Shown here piece after piece: positions 57,868 to 64,000 of a stretch of 64,000 nucleotides of DNA (positions are counted from its first letter, which is position 1; every line of letters begins with the position of its first letter). Under the pieces are notes generated by a model. That model saw nothing but the letters and a program-made list of their open reading frames with translations. It was not told the origin of the DNA and did no database searches. The stretch is from assembly GCF_000616095.1 (NCBI RefSeq), contig NZ_BAMS01000001.1, forward strand, positions 868,001 to 932,000, read 5' to 3'. This DNA comes from Sneathiella glossodoripedis JCM 23214 (lineage in GTDB: Bacteria > Pseudomonadota > Alphaproteobacteria > Sneathiellales > Sneathiellaceae). Position numbers and translations under genes: made by a program.

Positions 57868-58769
57868 GGTTGATGGATCATTGTTCCAATCCCGTGTTCT
57901 GTGAAGGTTTCCAACAGCAGAACATGGGGGATACGTCCATCTAGAATATGGGCGGCATCTACACCATTTTCCAAGGCAAACAGGCAGGTTTCCAGTTTTG
58001 GAATCATGCCACCAACAATGGTTCCGTTGTTTTGAAGTTTTTCTACTTCAATTGGAGTCAGGCGATTAATCAGCTTTTTCTCTTTGTCCAACACACCTTC
58101 AACATCAGTCATCATGATCAATTTGCTCGCGCCAATTGCAGCGGCGATATGTCCAGCCGCAGTATCTGCGTTGATGTTGAATGTTTGACCGTTTGGTCCA
58201 ACTCCGATTGGGGCAATAACGGGGATTACATCTATTTCTTCAAGGCTTTGCAGAAGTTCGGGGTTGATACGGCAGGGCTCCCCTACAAATCCTAAATCCA
58301 GAATACGCTCGATGTTACTGTCAGGATCCCTTTTGGTGCGGGTGAGTTTCTGCACCTCAATTAGGTTCCCGTCTTTGCCTGACAATCCAACGGCAAGCCC
58401 TCCGGCTTCGTTAATATCCATAACGATATTTTTGTTAAGCGATCCACTTAGAACCATTTCAGCGATTTCAACTGTTGCTTTGTCAGTGACACGCAACCCA
58501 TCGACAAAAGAGCTTTGAATTTTAAGGCGATCCAGCATTTGTCCAATCTGTGGGCCGCCACCGTGAACAATTATGGGGTTTATGCCAACCTGTTTCAGTA
58601 GAGCTATGTCTCTTGCAAAGTCTTGCGCCAGGGCTTTGTCCCCCATCGCATGTCCGCCATATTTAATCACAAAAGTCTGTCCGGAGAACTGATGCATATA
58701 GGGGAGGGCTTCGGACAGTATTTTTGCTTTTTTCAGCTGCTCTTCCACAGGCATTTGATTGTCACTCAT
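57858..58769 (-). CDS. argB: Acetylglutamate kinase
   Basis: 303 residues. Landmarks are [26 protein letters not shown] and [31 protein letters not shown]. It phosphorylates N-acetylglutamate in arginine synthesis. The length and the N-terminal helix fit the arginine-sensitive hexameric class typical of alphaproteobacteria (feedback inhibition is inferred from class). It is the downstream gene of the rpmH-rnpA-yidD-yidC-engB-argB series. Confidence 0.95.
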   Translation of the reverse strand: MSDNQMPVEEQLKKAKILSEALPYMHQFSGQTFVIKYGGHAMGDKALAQDFARDIALLKQVGINPIIVHGGGPQIGQMLDRLKIQSSFVDGLRVTDKATVEIAEMVLSGSLNKNIVMDINEAGGLAVGLSGKDGNLIEVQKLTRTKRDPDSNIERILDLGFVGEPCRINPELLQSLEEIDVIPVIAPIGVGPNGQTFNINADTAAGHIAAAIGASKLIMMTDVEGVLDKEKKLINRLTPIEVEKLQNNGTIVGGMIPKLETCLFALENGVDAAHILDGRIPHVLLLETFTEHGIGTMIHQPEP

Positions 58770-58787
58770 ATTCTAGTCCCCAACATT

Positions 58788-59432
58788 TTATACCAAAGAA
58801 GCCAATTCGGCCCTCAGCTCAGCGATTCCAACAGATTTTGCTGAACTGGTCAGGAATACCTGAGGATGCGCAGCTGGCCGCTTTTTAAGTTCAGCTTCTG
58901 TTTTCTCAATCACTTTTTCAAGCTCACTTTTTTTCGATTTGTCCGTTTTTGTGAGCACAATTTGATAACTTACCGCAGCTGTATCCAGCATTTTCATTAC
59001 GTCTCGGTCTATATCTTTTAAACCATGGCGACAGTCAATTAGCAGACATACGCGGCGGAGCCTGGCTCTGCCTTTGAGATAGGTGTTTACGAGATGAGTC
59101 CAGTCAGCGATTTTGGACTTTGAGGCTTTCGCGTACCCGTGCCCGGGTAAGTCTACCAAAGATAGCTTTCCGCCAAGCTCAAAGAAATTGATTTGCTGGG
59201 TTCTACCTGGCGTGTTTGAGGTTCGCGCAAGTGTATTCCGCCCGGTAAGGGCATTGATCAAGCTGGATTTTCCCACATTTGAGCGTCCAGCAAACGCGAC
59301 TTCATTGAGCGGTAAATCTGGTAGCATATCAAGTGTAGCTGCACCTGCTACAAATTGACAGTCCTGTGCAAAAAGGAGGCGGCCTCCTTCAATAAAAGCC
59401 GCCTCATTTTCAGTTGTATTATCGTTTGTCAT
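58788..59432 (-). CDS. engB: Ribosome biogenesis GTPase EngB/YihA
   Basis: 214 residues. GTPase motifs are G1 AGRSNVGKSSLI, G3 DLPGHG, G4 LTKTDK and G5 TSSAK, with the EngB-specific ARTSNTPGRTQQINFF. It acts in assembly of the large ribosomal subunit. It lies 18 bases downstream of yidC on the same strand and just upstream of argB. Confidence 0.96.
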   Translation of the reverse strand: MTNDNTTENEAAFIEGGRLLFAQDCQFVAGAATLDMLPDLPLNEVAFAGRSNVGKSSLINALTGRNTLARTSNTPGRTQQINFFELGGKLSLVDLPGHGYAKASKSKIADWTHLVNTYLKGRARLRRVCLLIDCRHGLKDIDRDVMKMLDTAAVSYQIVLTKTDKSKKSELEKVIEKTEAELKKRPAAHPQVFLTSSAKSVGIAELRAELASLV

Positions 59433-59450
59433 ACAAACTTTTAGCTTTCG

Positions 59451-61166
59451 TTACGCATTAACGGAAACACCCATGCGACGCATGATATACCATTGTTGTG
59501 CGATGCTTAAGATATTGTTCCATGTCCAGTAAATCACCAGTCCAGCAGGGAAGCTTGCTAGCAGGAACGTAAAGAAAATTGGCATCAGCATGAAAATCTT
59601 CGCCTGCATCGGATCCGCTGGCTGCGGATTGAATTTTTGTTGCAGATACATGCTCAGCCCCATTAGCAGCGGCAGCGCACCAATCATCAGAAACTCAGGT
59701 GGAGTCCAAGGAATTAGACCGAATAGGTTGAAAATTGAAGTGGGGTCCGGAGCCGACAGATCTTCGATCCAACCGAAAAATGGTTGATGGCGCATCAGCA
59801 GGGTTACAAACAAAACCTTATATAGCGCAAAGAAGATCGGGATTTGTATCAGGATTGGCAAACAGCCTGCAGCAGGGTTTGCTTTTTCCCGTTTATACAA
59901 GGCCATCATTTCTTCGTTCAGTTTTTGCCGATCATCCCCGTATCTTTCACGAAGTTTGACCATTTCCGGCTGAAGCTTTTTCATTTTGCTCATGGACACG
60001 TAAGATTTGTGAGCGAGCGGTAGCAAAATGATCTTGATCACAACAGTTAGAGCCAAAATTGCGAGCCCCAGATTTCCAATCAGGGTGTTAAGCATTTCCA
60101 GACCAAAATAGAGTGGTTTGGTGAGGAAGTAGAACCACCCCCAGTCAATGGCGAGCTCAAGACGGTCAACGCCCAAATCTTTTTCATATTCATCAAGAAG
60201 ATTAACTTCTTTCGCGCCGGCAAACATGTGGTTCTTGACGGTGTTGTTGGAGCCAGCGGCGATGGTAACGCCTTCCTGATTTATGTAATCAGTCTGGTAT
60301 CTGTCTGATTTCCCAATATAGGTAAAGCGGCCTTTGATGCGTGCGTTTTGATCAGGCATCAAAGCAGTTAGCCAAAACTTGTCGGTTATACCAAGCCAAC
60401 CGCCAGTAGTTGGAATAATTCGACTACCTTCCTCCTGAAGGTCATCGTAATCAATTTCTTCCAGTGTTTCATTGAAGACGCCAATGGGGCCTTCATGGAG
60501 GATATAGAAACCTGTTGTCTCTGGTGTGCCTGTTCTTGAAATTAAACCGTAAGGGTACAGTGTAACATCATTTCCTGTATTGTTTTGCACCGATTGTTCA
60601 ACGGTGAACAAATAATCCTTATCGAGGGAATAGGTCCGTTGAAAGATCAGGCCCTCACCATTGTCCCAGGTGAGTACAAGTGGTTTGTCTACAGTGAGTT
60701 CACTGGCGTTTGTGGACCAGATCGTATTGGAATCAGGAAGTTTAACAACTGTTCCTGCTGCGGCACTCCACCCAAATTCCGCATAATATGGATTTGGAGA
60801 GCCGGCTGGAGACAACAGCTTGATTTCCGGGCTCGTGGGATCCACTTCTTCGCGATAATTGATAAGAGTTAGATCATCAAGTCGCGCACCTTTTGTGGAA
60901 ATGGATCCATGCAAAGACGGTGTGTTGATTTGAACTCGGTTTGCCTGTTTCAGCGCTTCTTCGCGGGACATCTTTGCCGCAGAAACTGTACCTGGTGCGG
61001 ATGGAGCGTTGGCATCAGGGCTTGGTTTGTTGCTTTGATCGCTTTCAGCCGTATTTTGCTGGCTGGCTTGTTCGTCAACTACAGGAGGTTCCACGAAATA
61101 CTGAAACCCGACAATAATCAGGAGACACAATACGATCGCGAGAATCATATTTTTTTGTTCTGACAT
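59451..61166 (-). CDS. yidC: Membrane protein insertase YidC
   Basis: 571 residues. An N-terminal membrane segment (ILAIVLCLLIIVGFQYFV) is followed by the periplasmic domain (about 60-350), then the insertase core (GNLGLAILALTVVIKIILLPLAHKSYVSMSKMKKLQPEM) with the hydrophilic-groove Arg-containing loop KLRERYGDDRQKLNEEMMALYKRE and TM segments to the C-terminus. It inserts proteins into the inner membrane, alone or with Sec, and thus links functionally to the SRP RNA gene in this window. YidD and RnpA genes precede it in the canonical order. Confidence 0.97.
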   Translation of the reverse strand: MSEQKNMILAIVLCLLIIVGFQYFVEPPVVDEQASQQNTAESDQSNKPSPDANAPSAPGTVSAAKMSREEALKQANRVQINTPSLHGSISTKGARLDDLTLINYREEVDPTSPEIKLLSPAGSPNPYYAEFGWSAAAGTVVKLPDSNTIWSTNASELTVDKPLVLTWDNGEGLIFQRTYSLDKDYLFTVEQSVQNNTGNDVTLYPYGLISRTGTPETTGFYILHEGPIGVFNETLEEIDYDDLQEEGSRIIPTTGGWLGITDKFWLTALMPDQNARIKGRFTYIGKSDRYQTDYINQEGVTIAAGSNNTVKNHMFAGAKEVNLLDEYEKDLGVDRLELAIDWGWFYFLTKPLYFGLEMLNTLIGNLGLAILALTVVIKIILLPLAHKSYVSMSKMKKLQPEMVKLRERYGDDRQKLNEEMMALYKREKANPAAGCLPILIQIPIFFALYKVLFVTLLMRHQPFFGWIEDLSAPDPTSIFNLFGLIPWTPPEFLMIGALPLLMGLSMYLQQKFNPQPADPMQAKIFMLMPIFFTFLLASFPAGLVIYWTWNNILSIAQQWYIMRRMGVSVNA

Positions 61167-61183
61167 TAATTTAAGCCCTAATG

Positions 61184-61474
61184 CTACTCAATTTGTCCAC
61201 TATTTGCGCGGTGTGCGTCATAGTGATGACAGGTTTTAAATTTTGGTGGAACCGGATCGAAGCCATGTCCCCCCCACGGATGACATCTGCAGATACGTTT
61301 TACCGCAAGCCAGCTCCCTTTTGTTGGGCCATGCTGATGCAAGGCTTCAACGGCGTAGGCTGAGCAGGTCGGTTCATATCGACAATTCGCCGGAAGATAA
61401 GGGGATATGCAGTATTGGTAAACCCTTATTGGCAGTTTCAGGCAAAATGTAACTGCATTACGCATTACGTTCAC
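61184..61474 (-). CDS. yidD: Membrane protein insertion efficiency factor YidD
   Basis: 96 residues. Family pattern: [32 protein letters not shown] followed by [17 protein letters not shown], with the conserved cysteines and the amphipathic N-terminus. It overlaps the rnpA end by 17 bases. The tail beyond VPP (KFKTCHHYD...) is longer than the core. It assists YidC-dependent insertion. Confidence 0.94.
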   Translation of the reverse strand: MNVMRNAVTFCLKLPIRVYQYCISPYLPANCRYEPTCSAYAVEALHQHGPTKGSWLAVKRICRCHPWGGHGFDPVPPKFKTCHHYDAHRANSGQIE

Positions 61475-61826
61475 TTTCCACTCTGGCCCCGACTTTATTC
61501 AAAGCTTTTAACAAGTCTTCTCGTAAAGCGTTGAAATCACGATCAAACGTTGCTTTTCGGCCGATCAGGACATAGTCCCAGCCTGTTTTGGCGTGGCTTG
61601 GTAAAATTTCATCTGCCAGTGCCCGCAGACGCCGTTTGATGCGATTTCTTTTTACTGCATTTCCGGTTTTTTTGGTTGCAGTGAAGCCAACACGCAAAAA
61701 TCCCGCATCTGCGCCTGAATCAGGCGCAGCTTGCAGGACAATTCCGGGTGTGGCCCATTTGCGACGAACGCTTGCTACGCGCAAAAAGTCCGCGCGTTTT
61801 TTAAGCCGCTCGACGCCTCTCGGCAT
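61458..61826 (-). CDS. rnpA: Ribonuclease P protein component
   Basis: 122 residues. Landmarks are [33 protein letters not shown] (the conserved RNR motif) and YVLIGRKAT. It binds the RNase P RNA for tRNA 5' maturation. The ATG lies four bases after the rpmH stop, the usual tight linkage. Confidence 0.95.
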   Translation of the reverse strand: MPRGVERLKKRADFLRVASVRRKWATPGIVLQAAPDSGADAGFLRVGFTATKKTGNAVKRNRIKRRLRALADEILPSHAKTGWDYVLIGRKATFDRDFNALREDLLKALNKVGARVESERNA

Positions 61827-61829
61827 GCC

Positions 61830-61964
61830 TTAAGCAGAAAGGCTCTTACGGCCTTTGGAGCGGCGGTTTGAAAGAACACGACGTCCACCAACTGTGGCGC
61901 TGCGGGAACGGAAACCGTGGCGACGGGCGCGAACAAGTTTACTTGGTTGATATGTACGTTTCAC
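61830..61964 (-). CDS. rpmH: Ribosomal protein L34
   Basis: 44 residues starting with [23 protein letters not shown], then [23 protein letters not shown]. Length, basic composition and the GFRSR-type motif are diagnostic of bL34. GGAGAA precedes the GTG at a suitable distance. It is the first gene of the cluster and has its own promoter. The gene is too short to stand out by length alone; identification rests on the sequence motif. Confidence 0.96.
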   Translation of the reverse strand: MKRTYQPSKLVRARRHGFRSRSATVGGRRVLSNRRSKGRKSLSA

Positions 61965-62020
61965 AGAACTTCTCCGTAGTCTTCCACGCAACTATGCGCG
62001 AAGCGAAAATTAAGCCCCGC

Positions 62021-62049
62021 TGTATAAGGGGTGTCGCAAAGGAAGTCAA
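62021..62049 (-). promoter_or_regulatory. Promoter of rpmH-rnpA-yidD-yidC
   Basis: On the minus strand TTGACT (62049-62044), a 17-base spacer and TATACA (62026-62021) precede rpmH by about 60 bases. Confidence 0.55.
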
Positions 62050-62303
62050 TGCAGTAGATGCCTCTTTTATTACTCTGCCCTACATTCCGGTAAATGAAGA
62101 GTGTTCAACAAGTCTCACGTTTTCTTGAACGGAGCTTTTACTTTTGATGCCTATGGTTATGTTCACTCTTCTAGTAAGTCGTGTTTTTAGCCTGTGTATG
62201 TGACTATTTTGTCTGCATTTCTTTCATCGTTCACTTGGATTGAAGACTTGCTGTAAACACGGTGGGCCTTAAAGTTTAGGGTGTTTGGTAATATGGGTGT
62301 GGA
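62050..62303. other. Intergenic region between divergent rpmH and the TVP38 gene
   Basis: About 250 bases without an ORF. Because rpmH-rnpA lies near the replication origin in some bacteria, I looked for DnaA boxes (TTATCCACA and near matches) and found none. No strong palindrome was seen. Confidence 0.4.
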
Positions 62304-63080
62304 ATGAATGAGATGACAAATGGTAGCCAATCAACTAACAACAACCGGGTTCGAAGATTCCTTCCACTAATCATTATTTGCCTGCTTTTCGTGTCCTTTT
62401 TCCTTTTGGGATTCGATAAATATCTTTCTTTCTCTTATGTAAGTGAGAATCGCGATAAGCTTTTGGCCATGGTGAACGATCACTATGTCTTAGCGCTCTT
62501 TCTGTATTTCTGTTTTTATATTATCGCTGTTGCAGCCTCTTTACCCGGTGGATTGTTATTGACCATTAGCGGAGGCTTTTTGTTTGGCTGGATTGTCGGT
62601 GGACTTGTAACAGTGGTTGCCGCAACACTTGGCGCAACCGTATTGTTTGTCATTGCCGCGACTTCTGTTGGAGAGGCTCTTCGTCAAAAAGCAGGCCCAT
62701 GGCTAGCTAAGCTGGAAGCAGGATTTCAGGAAAATGCCTTGAGTTATTTGCTGTTTCTTCGGTTGGTCCCCGCCTTTCCCTTCTGGCTTGTAAATATTGC
62801 GCCAGCCTTTTTGGGTGTCAGGCTTCGTACCTACATGTTGGGGACGTTCCTCGGAATTATCCCAGGTACCTTTGTATTCGCGTATCTTGGTACCGGATTG
62901 GATAGCATAATAGTCGAGCAACAGAACCGGGTGGAGAAATGTTCTGCGCTGGGGCAAGGTAACTGTCAGGTCAATTTTGAGTTGGGTTCACTCATCACGC
63001 AGGAAATAATCTTTGCGTTCATCGCGCTGGGAATAATTTCATTAATACCGGTTGTTCTTAAAAAGCTTAGAAAGTCTTGA
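62304..63080 (+). CDS. TVP38/TMEM64 (DedA-like) family membrane protein
   Basis: 258 residues with about six membrane segments. The SNARE-assoc/TVP38 core is recognisable: AASLPGGLLLTISGGFLFGW, then FLRLVPAFPFWLVNIAPAFLGVRLRTYMLGTFLGIIPGTFVFAYLGTGLD. DedA/TVP38 proteins act in lipid transport or membrane potential; the exact role here is unknown. It is followed after 19 bases by a flavin disulfide oxidoreductase, a pairing seen repeatedly in bacteria, also as fusions. Confidence 0.88.
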   Translation: MNEMTNGSQSTNNNRVRRFLPLIIICLLFVSFFLLGFDKYLSFSYVSENRDKLLAMVNDHYVLALFLYFCFYIIAVAASLPGGLLLTISGGFLFGWIVGGLVTVVAATLGATVLFVIAATSVGEALRQKAGPWLAKLEAGFQENALSYLLFLRLVPAFPFWLVNIAPAFLGVRLRTYMLGTFLGIIPGTFVFAYLGTGLDSIIVEQQNRVEKCSALGQGNCQVNFELGSLITQEIIFAFIALGIISLIPVVLKKLRKS

Positions 63081-63099
63081 AAATACAGGGTTCACAAGC

Positions 63100-64000
63100 A
63101 TGACTAAAAATATCATCAAAACTGATTTATGTGTCATCGGTGGAGGTTCCGGCGGATTAAGTGTGGCCGCAGGTGCGGTACAAATGGGGGCAGACACTGT
63201 GCTTGTGGAAGGTGGTAAGATGGGGGGGGATTGTTTGAATTATGGTTGCGTTCCCTCTAAAGCGTTGCTTGCCGCCGCAAAGCATGCTGTGGCCCTGAAA
63301 GGGGCTGGCAATTTCGGTGTTCAGGAACTGTCGCCTGAGGTGAATTATCCTGCCGTTATGAAACATGTGGAAGAGGTGATTGCAGGCATTGAACCACATG
63401 ACTCTGTTGAGAGGTTCGAAGGTCTGGGCGTTCGTGTAATACAGGGATATGGGAAGTTTACGGCACCAGATTGCCTTGAAGTCGCTGGTCATATTATCAA
63501 GGCACGGCGATTTGTAATAGCGACGGGGTCGTCCACCGCCTTGCCACCTGTACCGGGATTATCTGAAATCAGTTATTTGACCAACGAGACTCTTTTTGAA
63601 AATCGTCAGTTGCCGGATCATTTGATAGTAATTGGGGGTGGTCCCATTGGAATGGAGATGGCCCAGGCGCATGCAAGACTGGGTGCGAAAGTTACAGTGC
63701 TTGAGGCTTTCAAAGCTTTGTCGAAAGATGATTCGGAACTTACTAAAATTGCTCTTGAATGTATCCGTGAAGACGGTGTTGAAATCAAGGAAGGTGTCAA
63801 GATAGCCCACGTCGCCCAAAAAGGACAAAAATCTTTCGAAATCACACTGGAGGAAGAGGGAGAGCAGATAAAGCTGACAGGTTCACATGTGCTGGTGGCA
63901 GCGGGGCGAAAGCCGAATGTAGCGGGCTTGGGGCTTGAGGCTGCTGGTGTGGAGACCAATAAAGCAGGTATCATCGTTGATAATCGCCTTCGAACATCAA
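63100..64000 (+). CDS. FAD/NAD-linked disulfide oxidoreductase, mercuric reductase/lipoamide dehydrogenase type (runs off the window)
   Basis: 300 codons are visible, with no stop before the window end. N-terminal FAD motif CVIGGGSGGLSVAAGA, redox-active pair GGDCLNYGCVPSKALL (Cys45, Cys50), second Rossmann motif VIGGGPIGMEMAQAHARLGAKV and AAGRKPNV. The dimerisation domain with the catalytic His would lie beyond the window. There is no HMA mercury-binding domain at the N-terminus, so a mercury role is not supported; a general pyridine-nucleotide disulfide reductase linked to the TVP38 protein is the better description. Confidence 0.9.
   Translation, partial: MTKNIIKTDLCVIGGGSGGLSVAAGAVQMGADTVLVEGGKMGGDCLNYGCVPSKALLAAAKHAVALKGAGNFGVQELSPEVNYPAVMKHVEEVIAGIEPHDSVERFEGLGVRVIQGYGKFTAPDCLEVAGHIIKARRFVIATGSSTALPPVPGLSEISYLTNETLFENRQLPDHLIVIGGGPIGMEMAQAHARLGAKVTVLEAFKALSKDDSELTKIALECIREDGVEIKEGVKIAHVAQKGQKSFEITLEEEGEQIKLTGSHVLVAAGRKPNVAGLGLEAAGVETNKAGIIVDNRLRTS

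Noticed and set aside
62050-62303. Replication origin next to rpmH
   Set aside because: No DnaA boxes, no AT-rich unwinding repeats and no dnaA gene.
62340-62365. GGTTCGAA resembling a tRNA T-loop
   Set aside because: It lies inside the coding sequence of the TVP38 protein and no cloverleaf can be drawn around it.
63100-64000. Mercury resistance operon
   Set aside because: The oxidoreductase has no N-terminal metal-binding domain and no MerR, MerT or MerP neighbours within the window.

Overview
The window looks like a chromosomal segment of a marine or host-associated alphaproteobacterium with moderate to low GC (Rhodospirillales/Sneathiella-like; the lineage is an inference from gene order and content, not a search). 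Supporting signs are the block rpmH-rnpA-yidD-yidC-engB-argB, the block SRP RNA-dnaX-ybaB-recR, a DUF2336 protein, a CycM-like anchored cytochrome c, a TAXI-type TRAP binding protein and a ProXWV compatible-solute transporter. No phage, insertion sequence, CRISPR array, tRNA or rRNA was seen.

Layout. 0-4.6 kb: the end of an anti-sigma-factor-like gene coupled to a secreted subtilase, an alpha/beta hydrolase with an Asp at the nucleophile elbow, a small cytochrome c and two uncharacterised ORFs. 4.6-16 kb: an accessory catabolic and osmolyte region with an IclR regulator under an own-gene palindrome, an SDR dehydrogenase, a periplasmic cyclase-family hydrolase, proX-proW-proV, guanine deaminase, a second IclR regulator and malate synthase G divergent from it. 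16-23 kb: a MarR regulator, a four-gene signalling-looking cluster (a protein ending in a FliM/CheZ-like acidic peptide, a secreted HEQEH protein, PilZ, receiver-domain protein), an orphan TAXI binding protein, an M17 aminopeptidase and a MarR protein. 23-31.5 kb: a ghrA-like reductase and a Yej-type peptide ABC transporter with two tandem YejA binding proteins. 31.5-43.2 kb: housekeeping genes (hisN, cytochrome c, kdsB, pheA, queuosine-precursor transporter, nudC, SRP RNA, dnaX, ybaB, recR, rmuC, def, fmt, truA). 43.2-50.2 kb: an arginine succinyltransferase (AST) catabolic cluster with an M20 hydrolase where AstE would be expected, plus a divergent Lrp/AsnC regulator. 50.2-64 kb: dapE, a DMT exporter, dapD, a HAD nucleotidase, a PAS-PAS-GAF-GGDEF cyclase with a DUF2336 partner, argB-engB-yidC-yidD-rnpA-rpmH, and a TVP38-family membrane protein followed by a flavin disulfide oxidoreductase that runs off the end.

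Two observations stand out. First, ten genes, including essential or near-universal ones (dnaX, fmt, dapE), are each interrupted by exactly one small frameshift. In every case the missing C-terminus continues in another frame, and the corrected gene length is an exact number of codons. Six of the ten are restored by lengthening a G or C homopolymer by one base. The likeliest cause is indel error in the underlying assembly, and I annotate these genes at their full corrected spans. Second, behind the queuosine-precursor transporter there is a near-consensus promoter followed by about 130 bases with three hairpins and a strong intrinsic terminator, with no ORF: a good candidate for an undescribed small RNA. 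dnaX also carries an A8 run immediately followed by a -1 frame stop, just where a short DnaX form would end.
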